From NCBI RefSeq assembly GCF_030408595.1, contig NZ_CP047080.1:2981311-3045310 (forward strand): DNA of 64,000 nt. The letters are read 5' to 3'. The notes under the pieces are model-generated. The model made no database searches, had not been told where the DNA came from, and saw only the letters and a program-made list of their open reading frames with translations. Positions 15,893-25,794 of the stretch are shown here, piece after piece; positions within the stretch are counted from its first letter, which is position 1; every line of letters begins with the position of its first letter. The stretch comes from Corynebacterium canis (GTDB lineage Bacteria > Actinomycetota > Actinomycetes > Mycobacteriales > Mycobacteriaceae). Both the position numbers and the translations under genes were made by a program.

Positions 15893-18800
15893 TTATTCTT
15901 CCTCTTCCTCACCAATAGTGGTCTCTGCGTCATCCGCATCTAGTAGAGATTCTACACTCTCTTCATCCTGTTCCGTGGCGGTTTCCGGTTGTTCTTCGTC
16001 CGTGTCGGCAGCCGGCTCCGGCGCGTCCTGGATTAGGAACTGGCTCGTCATGGATTTCTTGCGATCCGCGCAGGTCACCACGGTCACGCCGCCGATATAA
16101 TCCTGCACGGTTTGCAGCATCTTTTCGGGGGTAGCCAACACCATATGGAAACCGAACTTGGTGAACACGTCCATCGCGCGGCGCGTAAAGCGGGCGTCGG
16201 CGCGGTCAAACGCTTCGTCGAGAATCACCGTGCCGTAGCGCGAGCAATCGCCGACCACGCACGTCCGGGCGCGGGCCTCACTCAAGCCAGCGCCGGTGAG
16301 TTGGTAACGCAGGGCGGCCGCAAGGCAGAAGAACACGAGCTTTTGCGCCTGGCCGCCGGACAAGCCCTCGGCAGAGTCGTACACTGCGCCGCGGGAACCG
16401 TCCAGGTTCAGCTCGACGCCTAGGAAGGTGACGTGCTTGCGGGTATCTAGGCGGAGGCGGTAGATCCGCTCGGGGGATTCATCGGAAATCTTGAGCAGCT
16501 CAATGACTTCCTTGAGCTTGAGGAAGCGCTCTTCGCTATCCAGGGCGTCCTCGTCATTGAGCACGCCGTCCACAACCTCGCGCAGCTTTGCCACGAAGTC
16601 GCGCGCCTCGGCGGGCAGGGCCTCGCGGGCCTCGATCTGCAGGTGGGCGCCCGGCTCGAACTCCGTGGTGGAAAGCGACTCGTTGATCAGCTCCATAGCA
16701 TCCCGGATCTCCCGCGGGGCGCTCTGGATCTGGTACAACAGCTTGTTTAGGTTCTGCTTGGTCTGCTCCCGCAGCATTTCGCGGAAGCGGGCCTCGAAGT
16801 TGGGCAGGTCATCCTCCTCGAGGCGGGCCAATAGGGCGGCGAAATCCCCGCGGTAGGCCTGCTCCGCAACCAGGTCGCCGGAACGCTCGGGCCAACGGCT
16901 CAGGAAGCCGAGCATGGCCTCCATAGCAAGCCGCTCCTGGCGCTGGATCTCCCGGTTACACTTGGTGATCTGCTGGTTGAGTTCCTTGCTCACGCGGTCC
17001 TTGACCTGCAGGATATTGTCCGAGCGGATGGAACGCGTGTAGTTGAGGAAGCGGCCGTTCAGGCGTTCCTTGACCTCGTCGGTAAGCTCCCCAAAGTCCT
17101 CAGCCTTTTCCTTGAGCTCGCGGCACAGGTCTTCGGACTGACGGAGTTCCTGCAGGTAGCCACCGCGCTGGCTGGTCAGCTCCTCGGCGAGGGTCATGGA
17201 TTCGCGGAGGCGGTCCTCAACCCCGGTAAAGCGCTGCTTAAGCTGCTTCAGCTCCACCTGGGCGTCGACAAGCTCGTCGATGCGGCCCTGGCAACGGTGC
17301 ACCTCCCGCTTGCACGCCTCAGTATCGATGGCGGAGAAGTCGGTGACATTGATAATCTCGCGGCCGGCTCGCAGGCACTCGTAATCGCGGTTCGTGTTCT
17401 CCTCGAACACGGCGGCGTCTTCATCGGCCTTGGCCAGGCGTTGCTCGGCGGCGGCGATGGCGGAAGTCAGGGCGTCGATCTTATCGTCGTTGCTGCTGCT
17501 GAGCACCCAATGCGTGCGGTCTGTAAGCAGCTGGCGGTCGTCCTTCTCGTGTTGCCGCGCGCTGTGCTTCACCTGGCCGCTGCGGGTCACGGCGCGGCGC
17601 TGGCGGCGAAACTCCTCGACGGAATCCACGCAATTGTAATCAAACTTTAGCGCCAGCTGCTGCTGAATCCACGTGTGGAAACGGCCGGGCTCCACCTGAA
17701 TCTTCGTGGCCAATGTTCCGGCGCGGAACACCGCCTGGTTGCGGGGATCGTCCGCACCCGTGGAACGCACATAGCTCAGCTTGGCCCCCAGATTGGTCTT
17801 TTCCACCGCCTCGGTGAAATCCGCGTAATGCTCATCGGGGACCAGCATCGTGCGGGCAAACTCATACATGGCGCGCTCCGCGACGGCCTGCCAGCGGTGC
17901 TCGTCCGGGTCTACCTGGATTAGCTCGGCGATAAAGGGGAGATCGTTGTGCTGCAGGTCAAGCAGCGAACACAACTCCTCCCGGGCCGTAAGCAGGTCAC
18001 TGTCCATCGCCGAATGATAGGTGCGCACGGCCGAAAGCTCCGCACGCAGCATTTCCAGACGATCCTGGATCACGCGGTGGGCGCCGTAGAGTTCCTGGCG
18101 GCGGGCGCTGTATTTCAGGGCGCTTTGCTCGAGTTCCTCACAAAGCTCCTGCACCTGGAGCCGCATATCAATAAACCCTTCGCGGGTTTCCGGGACGGTG
18201 GCGTCCAGCACCTCGGCATTGGCCTCGAACTCGTCGCGCTCCTTCTGGGTGGCCAAGAGCCGGATCTGGGCGCGCTCGTGGTCATGCCGCGCGTTCACCA
18301 GGCCGAGCCCTTCGCGGCCCTGGATCAGATCGCGGACCTGATCGCGCTCGTGCTGGTAATGCTCCACCTGCTGCTTCGCCGCCGTGAGCTCTTCCTCCAC
18401 GCTGGTCACGCAGGCGCGCACCTCCAGCGTCTTCTTTTCCGCCTCCGTCAATCGGTGGCCGGTGATAAAGCGTTCCAGGTGATCGCGGTCCGCGGTGGCG
18501 AGTTCCAGCTCCTTGCGGGTGGCGGAAATGCCCTCGTTGGCCTTGCGGATCGGGGTCAGCGCCTTGATCTGCAGGCGCGCGTTCTGCACCGCCTGATACG
18601 CCGCATTCAGCTCGGTAAAGCCGTCCACGGCGGCGGCCGCCGTCTGTAGGGTCGGGGGCTCCGGCAGCATGAAATCGCGCATCAAGGCATTGAGATCGCC
18701 CAAAGATTTCGCGGATTGCGTGCGGTGCAGAAGCGTCAACGCGCCCTGGTCGGCGATGCCGAGCTCCTTGCGCAAGGCGTTCATAAACGGCGCGTGGTTC

Positions 18801-19348
18801 CGCTGGACCACCAATAGCTCCGGCCACGTGTGCTTGGCCTGGCGCAGGTTCAGCTCATCGCGGGCAAGCTCCTCGCATTCGGCAAGGTCCGCGGCGCGCG
18901 GGAACAGCAAAAACAGGTTGACTATATCGCTCGGGTGGTGGCATTGCGCGCTCAAAAACATCAGGCGCATGGCCGTAACAAGGTGCCCAGCGCCGTCATC
19001 GTAGGTCAGGGCGACGCCGGACCATTGCGGGCCGGTACGCAGATACGATTGCGTAAGCTCGTCGAACTCGCTCGAATGCTCTCGACGCCACGCGCCGCGG
19101 CAATACGTGATCAGGTTACGGCCGGAGCGCGTACCGGAATCCTGGGCCGCCGCATTGAAGCGCACGGTGACGGGCGGGACCAGCACTACGGAGACGGCGT
19201 CGATAAGCGTGGATTTGCCGGAGCCGGATGCGCCGGTAATCAGGTGGCCAGCGCGGGCAATGTCAACGGTATGCAGGCCGTGGAAGGTACCCCAGTTATA
19301 AAGCTGGATTTGGGATAGTCGGAATTGTCCGTTGACGTCACTATTCAT
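15893..19348 (-). CDS. mksB: MksB/JetC, MukB-like SMC ATPase of Wadjet-type condensin
   Basis: 1151 residues. Walker A GASGSGKST is at 39-47, long coiled coils fill about 230-850 with a hinge-like region near 470-560, the ABC signature LSGGQAQK follows, and Walker B is in YGTVILDEAFDRAD. The C-terminus is very acidic. MukB/JetC ATPases form loop-extruding dimers with JetA and JetB; in C. glutamicum MksB acts against plasmids. The start overlaps the mksE stop by 8 bases. The usual next gene, mksG/jetD, is missing: after a gap of 11 bases comes the duplicated SIP fragment. Confidence 0.93.
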   Translation of the reverse strand: MNSDVNGQFRLSQIQLYNWGTFHGLHTVDIARAGHLITGASGSGKSTLIDAVSVVLVPPVTVRFNAAAQDSGTRSGRNLITYCRGAWRREHSSEFDELTQSYLRTGPQWSGVALTYDDGAGHLVTAMRLMFLSAQCHHPSDIVNLFLLFPRAADLAECEELARDELNLRQAKHTWPELLVVQRNHAPFMNALRKELGIADQGALTLLHRTQSAKSLGDLNALMRDFMLPEPPTLQTAAAAVDGFTELNAAYQAVQNARLQIKALTPIRKANEGISATRKELELATADRDHLERFITGHRLTEAEKKTLEVRACVTSVEEELTAAKQQVEHYQHERDQVRDLIQGREGLGLVNARHDHERAQIRLLATQKERDEFEANAEVLDATVPETREGFIDMRLQVQELCEELEQSALKYSARRQELYGAHRVIQDRLEMLRAELSAVRTYHSAMDSDLLTAREELCSLLDLQHNDLPFIAELIQVDPDEHRWQAVAERAMYEFARTMLVPDEHYADFTEAVEKTNLGAKLSYVRSTGADDPRNQAVFRAGTLATKIQVEPGRFHTWIQQQLALKFDYNCVDSVEEFRRQRRAVTRSGQVKHSARQHEKDDRQLLTDRTHWVLSSSNDDKIDALTSAIAAAEQRLAKADEDAAVFEENTNRDYECLRAGREIINVTDFSAIDTEACKREVHRCQGRIDELVDAQVELKQLKQRFTGVEDRLRESMTLAEELTSQRGGYLQELRQSEDLCRELKEKAEDFGELTDEVKERLNGRFLNYTRSIRSDNILQVKDRVSKELNQQITKCNREIQRQERLAMEAMLGFLSRWPERSGDLVAEQAYRGDFAALLARLEEDDLPNFEARFREMLREQTKQNLNKLLYQIQSAPREIRDAMELINESLSTTEFEPGAHLQIEAREALPAEARDFVAKLREVVDGVLNDEDALDSEERFLKLKEVIELLKISDESPERIYRLRLDTRKHVTFLGVELNLDGSRGAVYDSAEGLSGGQAQKLVFFCLAAALRYQLTGAGLSEARARTCVVGDCSRYGTVILDEAFDRADARFTRRAMDVFTKFGFHMVLATPEKMLQTVQDYIGGVTVVTCADRKKSMTSQFLIQDAPEPAADTDEEQPETATEQDEESVESLLDADDAETTIGEEEEE

Positions 19349-19982
19349 CGTCGTCCTCAGAGGTTTCTTTCAGGGTCGCGCTGTGTTCACCGATCAAGCG
19401 CTCATAGCTCGCCGACAATGCGGAAATTTCCTCGCCCTTGAAAATCAGACGCAACACGGGCGAAATCTCGAAGCGACCAGCGGTAGAGGCGGCGCGCACG
19501 ATAGCGTTCGCCTCCAATTTGCTCCACGCCGCATCGAACTTTTCACGCAGCGCGGATTCCTCCGTGCCGGACACCTCCTGGTAGGGAAGCATCGCCTCGA
19601 AAACTTCCTCCGCACCCACGACGGCGCGTTCACTGGGGCTAGTCATCACAAGGGCGTAGCGCAAATGCAGCAATATCGCGCTTTCCAGCAACGTCAGCGG
19701 CGTGCGCCGCATCAGCGTGGTTTTGCCCTCGACGTCGACGTCCCACGTCTTCGCGTAGGCGACGCCGGCAGAGTCATCCACATGCAGGGAAAGGAACAAA
19801 TTATCTAGTTGCTGAGCAAGCAATTCCCGGTTCGCGGAAATGGTTCGGAATAGCTCCGGTGTTTGCTCCGCCGACACGTAAGGGCCCTGCAGCAACGCCG
19901 CGAAAGCTTGGCGTTGCATCGCGCTCAACGTGCCGGAATCACCATCCCGCAGCGTTGTTGCTCGTTCTTTACGTTCCGTCAT
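19341..19982 (-). CDS. mksE: MksE/JetB, DUF4194 condensin subunit
   Basis: 213 residues of the DUF4194 type: winged-helix kite protein that bridges the SMC heads (LLQGPYVSAEQTPELFRTISANRELL, RTPLTLLESAILLHLRYAL, and an acidic tail SEDDDE). The ATG at 19982 overlaps the stop of mksF as ATGA, which decides the start over the longer frame to 20015. With mksF and mksB it forms the core of a MukBEF-like complex in the cytosol that acts on DNA. Confidence 0.9.
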   Translation of the reverse strand: MTERKERATTLRDGDSGTLSAMQRQAFAALLQGPYVSAEQTPELFRTISANRELLAQQLDNLFLSLHVDDSAGVAYAKTWDVDVEGKTTLMRRTPLTLLESAILLHLRYALVMTSPSERAVVGAEEVFEAMLPYQEVSGTEESALREKFDAAWSKLEANAIVRAASTAGRFEISPVLRLIFKGEEISALSASYERLIGEHSATLKETSEDDDE

Positions 19983-21511
19983 GGATGCTCCTTTGTGACG
20001 GTTCTGCCGTTCCATGGCACCAATCGATCCAAACTCAAACTCGAATTACCAAAATCTGGCGACTGCGTGAACTCATACCGTGGCAACCGTGCTACCTTTC
20101 GATTCCCATAGGATGTGGTCCACATGACTTCCTCTGTACCTTCACCGCGTTCAGCATATTGGAGCGCAAGCTTTAACATGCCTACCACACTGGCAAGACC
20201 CTGTGTGGGTGGTCGAAGTTCAAATATTTCCGCGATGCTCGCCCGCGGATAATCCAAAAGTACAAGTTTTAGAGAAGCTTCTAGGTCGCCCCAGTCAATC
20301 TCGGATTCCCGGACGCGCTGGAAAAGCTCCAGCAGGTCGGTTTCGCGTTGCGGTGCGACCTCCATGCCGCCCTCGATGCGGTAATCCGTGGGATCGTCGA
20401 GCACCCACACGCCCACCGAAGAAAACTCGCGCGAGGTGAGCTCGATATCCACGTCGACGGGCAATTCCCAATCCAGGCTGCGGCTCAGCTTGCGGGCCTT
20501 TGCCTGCGCGCCGGCGATGGCGGTGGCCAGCGCCTGCTGAGACTCCGCGTCGCGGGATTGCACAAACCGCCGCAGGGAACGGGACAAGCCATTGATGGCA
20601 ATGTAAACATCGCCGGACTGATCCTCAAGGTTGCGGATCAGCCAGCGGAGTTGGGAGCGCTGATCGGGGGTGAGGCCAGCGACAAACGGACGCTCCAAGA
20701 TCACGTCCATGGTTGTTTGCAATAATGCGGAAGTCTCCCTGTCGAACAAAAGTTCGTAGAAGCCGCGGAAGGAACGGCCCGCCTCGGAGTTTTGGATCAA
20801 ATCCACGCCGCGGAAAATATTCTCCAAGACATCGCGCGCGGAAATCTCTTTCAGCAGGATCTGCTCCCGCAATTCCTGATCCAGCTGCTCCGTTTCCGCA
20901 AGCACGCGGGCGAAATCGCCGGGAATCTCAGCGGCCAGCTGCAGGATATTCTCCGCCCGCTCGCGCGCCTGCTCCTCAGAAATCACATCCACGCCGCGTT
21001 CCCGGATGATCTCCTTGCGGCGCTCGAGGGCTTCAATTTGATCGTCAATACCTGCGAGAACGCGGGCCTCATCGCCGTCGGTATCGGAGGCAAGGTTTTC
21101 CAGCTGCTCGATCACCGTATTCAAACGTGAGCGCGTGGCAAAACGCGACGGCTCCCGAACCTGCGAAAGATAGTTCATGGCGCGATGCGCTGCGGCGGAC
21201 AATTGATAGAACTCATCAACGGAGCCGCGCGGGCTGTGCCGATTCAGATAACCTGCACGAACCCACTCATTGACATACTCTGCCGTGCTGCGGGGAAGTT
21301 CGAATCCCGCCTCGCGCATTTCCCCCAATAAGGGGTCTAATTCATCTATCAGTTCGATACCAGTAATGCTGCGGCGGTCACCGGTATACACCGCCCCTAG
21401 AGCAGCTGCAATAACCGGCGCCAAGGGCGAACGCAGGAATGACCACGACGCTTTTTCGGTGGCAGCGGCTTGCAGCGCAAGCGCTTCAGCTATCGGATCG
21501 CGCACGACCAA
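19979..21511 (-). CDS. mksF: MksF/JetA, DUF3375 kleisin-like condensin subunit
   Basis: 510 residues of the DUF3375 family, the kleisin that joins SMC heads and recruits MksE. An N-terminal winged helix region (about 40-120) is followed by helices rich in Glu/Arg (DEARVLAGIDDQIEALERRKEII) and a C-terminal domain. The apparent start is TTG at 21511, five bases after GGAGG; GTG at 21505 is an alternative. It is the first gene of mksF-mksE-mksB, with no other gene of the operon upstream. Confidence 0.9.
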   Translation of the reverse strand: MVVRDPIAEALALQAAATEKASWSFLRSPLAPVIAAALGAVYTGDRRSITGIELIDELDPLLGEMREAGFELPRSTAEYVNEWVRAGYLNRHSPRGSVDEFYQLSAAAHRAMNYLSQVREPSRFATRSRLNTVIEQLENLASDTDGDEARVLAGIDDQIEALERRKEIIRERGVDVISEEQARERAENILQLAAEIPGDFARVLAETEQLDQELREQILLKEISARDVLENIFRGVDLIQNSEAGRSFRGFYELLFDRETSALLQTTMDVILERPFVAGLTPDQRSQLRWLIRNLEDQSGDVYIAINGLSRSLRRFVQSRDAESQQALATAIAGAQAKARKLSRSLDWELPVDVDIELTSREFSSVGVWVLDDPTDYRIEGGMEVAPQRETDLLELFQRVRESEIDWGDLEASLKLVLLDYPRASIAEIFELRPPTQGLASVVGMLKLALQYAERGEGTEEVMWTTSYGNRKVARLPRYEFTQSPDFGNSSLSLDRLVPWNGRTVTKEHP

Positions 21512-21934
21512 GACACCCTCCTTTCGACGTCTTTTCTCCCGTTACTCTGACATTTTTTTCAGTGCTCACACAGAAGAACCCCTTTCAAGGTAACAACGAC
21601 CACACATGGTGGGGGTAGCGCTTCTTAAACTTGGCAGGCCAGGGCACAAAACACCCCCCACCCCCAGGGGAGAAACAGAGCTTATAAGGCAGCGGCTCGT
21701 TATGCTGCGCGGAAACCACCATAGTCAATGAAGTTACAAAACTGATTCCACGCAATCGATAGCAAGAATCTTCGATAAGAAAATGCGTAGAGTTGCACAA
21801 AATCCCCCTTGCATTGACTTTTCATGGCGCCAACGCCGGAAGAACAACTGAACTATAATAGCTTCTTTGTTTCTTTTTCAGCGAAACCTAATGAGCTCTT
21901 AGTAATTCAGTTGTTCTACCATGCCAACTCTTAG
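21512..21934. other. Intergenic region upstream of mksF, with 12-bp inverted repeat
   Basis: 423 bases. AGAACAACTGAA (21841-21852) is repeated inverted as TTCAGTTGTTCT (21906-21917), enclosing 53 AT-rich bases that contain TATAAT at 21854. A G/C run of about ten pyrimidines and C's occurs near 21650-21665. The mksF promoter must lie here on the minus strand, but no convincing -35/-10 pair was found. Confidence 0.5.
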
Positions 21935-23431
21935 TTACCGCTTGCGGTACAGGGATTTCCGCTGATACACCGGCTCAGAAGTCACCAGCACGCCCAAATT
22001 CCGGAAGATCCCCTCATCTACCGGCCCCAAAATCGTGGTGGTGTGCGCGTCACACCCGCGCAAACTCCGCAACTCAGCCAAGGCTTTACGCGCATCGTCG
22101 CTGGTAGCGGCGGAAACGGAAAGCGCGATCAGCACCTCGTCCGTGTGCAGGCGCGGGTTCCTAGACCCCAAGTGCTCAGTCTTGAGCGTCTGGATCGGCT
22201 CGATCGAGCTGGGCTCAAGCAAGTCAATGGCGCGATCGATCCCCGCGAGATGCTTCAATGCGTTCAATACGACGGCCGCCGAGCACCCCAGTAAGGCGGA
22301 GGTTTTCCCAGTGATAATCGCGCCGTCGGCAAGCTGCATGGCGGCGGCGGGCGCACCGGTAGCCTGCGCCAACGCTAACGCCGGTGCCACTACGCTGCGA
22401 TCTTGGGTATCAATGCCGGCCTTGCTCATCACCATCGCCGCGCGGTCGGACTGCGTTGTGTCATCGGCGTCGGAACGCCGCTCCTCCACGAGCGCCTTGT
22501 AGTAGCGGCGAATAATTTCCTGCTCGGCGGCCACGCGGCAAACCTCGTCGTCGGAGATGCAATAGCCCGCCATATTCACGCCCATATCGGTGGGTGACTC
22601 GTACGGCGACTCCCCGGAAATCTCAATCAGCAACGCCTTGAGCAGCGGAAACACCTCGACGTCGCGGTTGTAACTGGTTACCTGCTTGCCGTAGGTGGTC
22701 AGGTGGAACGGATCGATGAGGTTGATATCGTCCAAATCCACGGTCGCCGCCTCGTACGCCAGGTTTACGGGGTGCTCGATCGGCAGGTTCCAAATCGGGA
22801 AGGTTTCAAACTTGGCGTACCCGGCGTTCACCCCGCGCTGGTGCTCGTGGTACACCTGCGAAAGGCAGGTGGCCAGCTTGCCGGAACCCGGGCCGGGCGC
22901 GGTGACCACCACGAGGTCGCGGGAGGTTTCCACGTAATCGTTTTGCCCGAACCCTTCTTCGGACACGATGCGCCGAATATCCGTGGGGTAGCCGGCGATC
23001 ACCTTATGGCACGCAACCTTTAGCCCCAGCCGCTGCAGGCGTTCCTTGAACTCGTGCGCGGGCTGGTTGTCCTTTTCCAGCTGCGTGATCACCACATGCT
23101 CCACTAGGAAACCCCCTTCGCGGAACGCATCCACGAGCCGGAGCACGTCTTCCTCGTAGGTAATGCCGAGGTCGGCCCGCACTTTTTTGCGCTGCAGGTC
23201 CTTGGCGTTCATGCACACGACGATCTCCAGATCGTCCTTGATGCGCTCCAGCATGGCGATCTTATTGTCTGGGGTGAAGCCGGGCAGCACGCGGGAGGCG
23301 TGCATATCATCGAAGAGTTTCCCGCCCATTTCCAGATAGAGTTTCCCACCGATAGCTCGACGCCGCTCGTTGATGTGCTGTGATTGCATCTCAATGTAAC
23401 GTTCGCGATCGAACCCAATTGCTTGCGGCAT
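21935..23431 (-). CDS. DUF1846 family protein
   Basis: 498 residues with the family's characteristic N-terminus: [39 protein letters not shown] and [14 protein letters not shown] Gly-rich loop [20 protein letters not shown] resembles a nucleotide-binding turn. The family is widespread and lacks an assigned reaction, though structures suggest a nucleotide-binding enzyme fold. The ATG at 23431 (MPQAIGFD) is chosen because homology begins there and GGAAGG lies upstream. It stands apart from the mks operon, which starts more than 400 bases away. Confidence 0.9.
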   Translation of the reverse strand: MPQAIGFDRERYIEMQSQHINERRRAIGGKLYLEMGGKLFDDMHASRVLPGFTPDNKIAMLERIKDDLEIVVCMNAKDLQRKKVRADLGITYEEDVLRLVDAFREGGFLVEHVVITQLEKDNQPAHEFKERLQRLGLKVACHKVIAGYPTDIRRIVSEEGFGQNDYVETSRDLVVVTAPGPGSGKLATCLSQVYHEHQRGVNAGYAKFETFPIWNLPIEHPVNLAYEAATVDLDDINLIDPFHLTTYGKQVTSYNRDVEVFPLLKALLIEISGESPYESPTDMGVNMAGYCISDDEVCRVAAEQEIIRRYYKALVEERRSDADDTTQSDRAAMVMSKAGIDTQDRSVVAPALALAQATGAPAAAMQLADGAIITGKTSALLGCSAAVVLNALKHLAGIDRAIDLLEPSSIEPIQTLKTEHLGSRNPRLHTDEVLIALSVSAATSDDARKALAELRSLRGCDAHTTTILGPVDEGIFRNLGVLVTSEPVYQRKSLYRKR

Positions 23432-23576
23432 GTGTTTGGCCTTCCGTATGTATGGCGGTTCCTTAACCGTGGATATCTTAGTCCTCATCGCGCGCAATCT
23501 ATTGCATGAGCCGGTCGGCTAAGCATGTAATTCGGATTCGACGTGCACGTTTCCGCAGCGTTAGGATGTGACTACT

Positions 23577-24395
23577 ATGCCCGAAGGCCACGTCATACAC
23601 CGGCTTGCCGCAGACATCGAAACTGCTTTCACCGACGGCGCTGTGGAGGTAAGCTCCCCGCAGGGACGGTTTAGCGACGCCGCGGCCAAGCTCACCGGCC
23701 ACCGCATTCCCAGCGCCGAAGCGTGGGGCAAACACCTATTCGTGAGCTTCGACGCGCCGCAGCCCGAGCATATTGTGCACATTCACTTAGGTTTGATCGG
23801 CACGTTTCGCCTGGCACCGTTAGCGCCGCCGACCGGCCAGGTGCGGCTCCGCATTGCAAACGCTAAAACCGCCGCTGACCTGCGCGGACCCCAGTGGTGC
23901 CGGCTGCTTACCCCCGCGGAGATGGACGCCGCGATAGCCAAGTTAGGCGCCGACCCATTGCGTGACGACGCCGACCCTGCCGCAACCTGGCACAAAGTGC
24001 AGCGTTCCACGCGCTCCATCGCGTCGCTGCTGATGGATCAAAAACTCTTCGCCGGGGTGGGCAATATCTACCGCGCCGAAACTTTGTTCCGCCTGGGCAT
24101 CAACCCCTTTGCGCCGGGTCGGACGCTGACCGAAGCGGAGTTTAACGCTATCTGGGATGACCTGGTGCAGCTTATGGCGGACGGGGTGACGGCTGGGCGC
24201 ATCGACACGGTGCGCCCCGAGCATTCCCCGGAGCGCATGGGCCGCCCACCCCGCAAGGACGATCATGGGGGAGAGGTGTACGTCTACCGGCGGGCGGCGC
24301 AGCCGTGCTGGTGCTGCGGGGCCGAGATCGCGCACGCGATGCTGGAGGGCAGAAACCTGTTTTGGTGCCCGAATTGCCAGCGCGCAACTGATTAA
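23577..24395 (+). CDS. nei: Fpg/Nei family DNA glycosylase (Nei type)
   Basis: 272 residues. The start must be the ATG at 23577, because Pro2 and Glu3 of MPEGHVIHRLA are the catalytic nucleophile and acid; the earlier GTG at 23568 would bury them. The beta-hairpin Lys is in EAWGKHLF, the helix-two-turn-helix near KVQRSTRSIASLLMDQ...VGNIYRAE, and a C-terminal zinc finger follows (PCWCCGAE...WCPNCQ). It removes oxidised bases and nicks DNA in base-excision repair. PEGHxIHR is typical of Nei rather than Fpg. It is divergent from the DUF1846 gene. Confidence 0.92.
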   Translation: MPEGHVIHRLAADIETAFTDGAVEVSSPQGRFSDAAAKLTGHRIPSAEAWGKHLFVSFDAPQPEHIVHIHLGLIGTFRLAPLAPPTGQVRLRIANAKTAADLRGPQWCRLLTPAEMDAAIAKLGADPLRDDADPAATWHKVQRSTRSIASLLMDQKLFAGVGNIYRAETLFRLGINPFAPGRTLTEAEFNAIWDDLVQLMADGVTAGRIDTVRPEHSPERMGRPPRKDDHGGEVYVYRRAAQPCWCCGAEIAHAMLEGRNLFWCPNCQRATD

Positions 24396-24413
24396 GGCCC
24401 TTTTGCGGGTTTG

Positions 24414-24992
24414 TTACGGCCCCGTCGCACCCAAGGTCGGTCCCGCGAGTTTCGTGGCCAGATTCAGCGAATCAAGCAGTGTGGGGCCGACATCTAGCTT
24501 GATAAACAACAACACCGTTAGCGCCACGCACGCGTACACCGCCGCCTGCCGGAGCCACCGCTGCGCGCGGCGCATCAGGACCACCGCCGCTTGGGCGCCG
24601 AGCGCCGCACCAACCGTGTTGGCGATCAGGTCCCCGGTATCCGAATACCCGATCCGAAACATGTACTGCAGGGTCTCCAGCAAAAAACTGAACCCAAACC
24701 CGGCGAAGGATACTTGCCGCACAACATCTTTGCGGAAATAAAGCAGCGCGAACAGCAGGCCAAATGGAAAAAACAAGCTGAGGTTTCCCACCAGGTTCAC
24801 TATGGGCGCGAACCAGGTACTCGCGGTGATAAAGTCCGCAAAGGGGATGAGTTCAAGGGATCGCCTCTGGTGCGCGCCGGTGCTCCACAGGCCGCCGATG
24901 GTGAACCATGTTTTCCCGAGCGTGAGAAACAGCATGGCGAGCACATAGAAGGTTAACGCTGAGCGCAAAAACCTTAAGTTTTGTCGAGGCAT
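24414..24992 (-). CDS. VanZ family membrane protein
   Basis: 192 residues with about five membrane helices and the VanZ-like core NLVGNLSLFFPFGLLFALL and SFLLETLQYMFRIGYSDTGDLIANTVGAALG. VanZ-like proteins are linked in some species to low-level teicoplanin resistance, but most, including probably this one, have unknown function. The stop lies 18 bases from the convergent nei stop. Confidence 0.85.
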   Translation of the reverse strand: MPRQNLRFLRSALTFYVLAMLFLTLGKTWFTIGGLWSTGAHQRRSLELIPFADFITASTWFAPIVNLVGNLSLFFPFGLLFALLYFRKDVVRQVSFAGFGFSFLLETLQYMFRIGYSDTGDLIANTVGAALGAQAAVVLMRRAQRWLRQAAVYACVALTVLLFIKLDVGPTLLDSLNLATKLAGPTLGATGP

Positions 24993-25032
24993 ATCGGCTA
25001 TGCTAATCAGCCGGTGATAGGAAGCCCAAAAC

Positions 25033-25458
25033 CTAAACTTGGAGTGAGGCGAACGGTTCCCAGGGCAACAACCGCACCACGAACCACACCGTGATCACGA
25101 CCCCCACCGCGATCGACGAATACCGCCAGTCATTCCACTTGGGGATCCGCTTCCCCAGGGTAGTGGCGAACCAGGAAAGCCAACTCCACCCCACCAGGAT
25201 CAACGCGAGGAAACCCACCGCGTTGTAGTGCACCGCCGCAGGAATATCCAGGTGACACAGCGAATAGATCATGCGGGCGGTGCCGCAGCCCGGGCAATTG
25301 ATCCCCAGCAGCGCCTTGGTTGGGCACAGCGGCGTCGGGCCGCCCGGCGTCGTTGGATCCGCCAATGTCAGCAAAAAACACCCACACATCGCTCCCGCCG
25401 CCACCGCCAGCGGAGCTGCCGGTGACTGATGGGTGCATGTATGAGTGTGAGTTTGCAT
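25033..25458 (-). CDS. DUF2752 membrane protein
   Basis: 141 residues. The DUF2752 signature is clear: LCPTKALLGINCPGCGTARMIYSLCHLDIPAAVHYN, with the paired Cys motif CPGCG at about residues 53-57. Three hydrophobic segments lie near 15-31, 80-98 and 115-130. The N-terminus has an unusual His/Thr run (QTHTHTCTHQ). The function is unknown. It is followed by VanZ and preceded by a dispanin-like gene, all on the minus strand. Confidence 0.88.
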   Translation of the reverse strand: MQTHTHTCTHQSPAAPLAVAAGAMCGCFLLTLADPTTPGGPTPLCPTKALLGINCPGCGTARMIYSLCHLDIPAAVHYNAVGFLALILVGWSWLSWFATTLGKRIPKWNDWRYSSIAVGVVITVWFVVRLLPWEPFASLQV

Positions 25459-25485
25459 AGTGCTTAATTTAACGCATGGTCCGCG

Positions 25486-25782
25486 TTATCCCGCATTCAC
25501 GGAACCTGCAACGAAGACGCTCAGGATCAGGTACAGGACGAGGCCCACGACACCGCAGACCGCGGAGATAATGGCAAACTTCTTAGCGCTTTCAGAAGCC
25601 TGCGCCGCTTCCACAACCTGCCCCTGTCCCCACAACTTGTCTACCTGCAGCGACTGATAGATCGCGTAAGCGCCGATCGGGAGGCAGCAAAAGAGGGTGG
25701 AGAGGATCGTTAGAATTAGGTAGTTTTCCGGCTTTTGGCCACCAGCGTTAGATGCTGGCTCGCTAGCAAACGGGTTCGTCAT
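25486..25782 (-). CDS. CD225/dispanin family membrane protein (1)
   Basis: 98 residues: a short polar Asn/Ser/Gly N-terminus, then PENYLILTILSTLFCCLPIGAYAIYQSLQVDKLW, which is the CD225 core (re-entrant first helix with a CC-P-x-G motif), then SAKKFAIISAVCGVVGLVLYLIL as the second helix. Bacterial dispanins are small membrane proteins of undefined function. AAGGAG precedes the ATG. A perfect 9-bp inverted repeat lies just upstream. Confidence 0.85.
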   Translation of the reverse strand: MTNPFASEPASNAGGQKPENYLILTILSTLFCCLPIGAYAIYQSLQVDKLWGQGQVVEAAQASESAKKFAIISAVCGVVGLVLYLILSVFVAGSVNAG

Positions 25783-25794
25783 ATGAACTCCTTA

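Noticed and set aside
15758..15943. Plus-strand open frame across the duplicated SIP fragment
   Set aside because: It is out of frame with the SIP coding sequence and runs into the mksB 3' end; no independent signal for expression.
21814..21859. TTGACT plus TATAAT as a plus-strand promoter
   Set aside because: The spacer is 34 bases and no plus-strand gene follows; kept only as part of the inverted-repeat observation.
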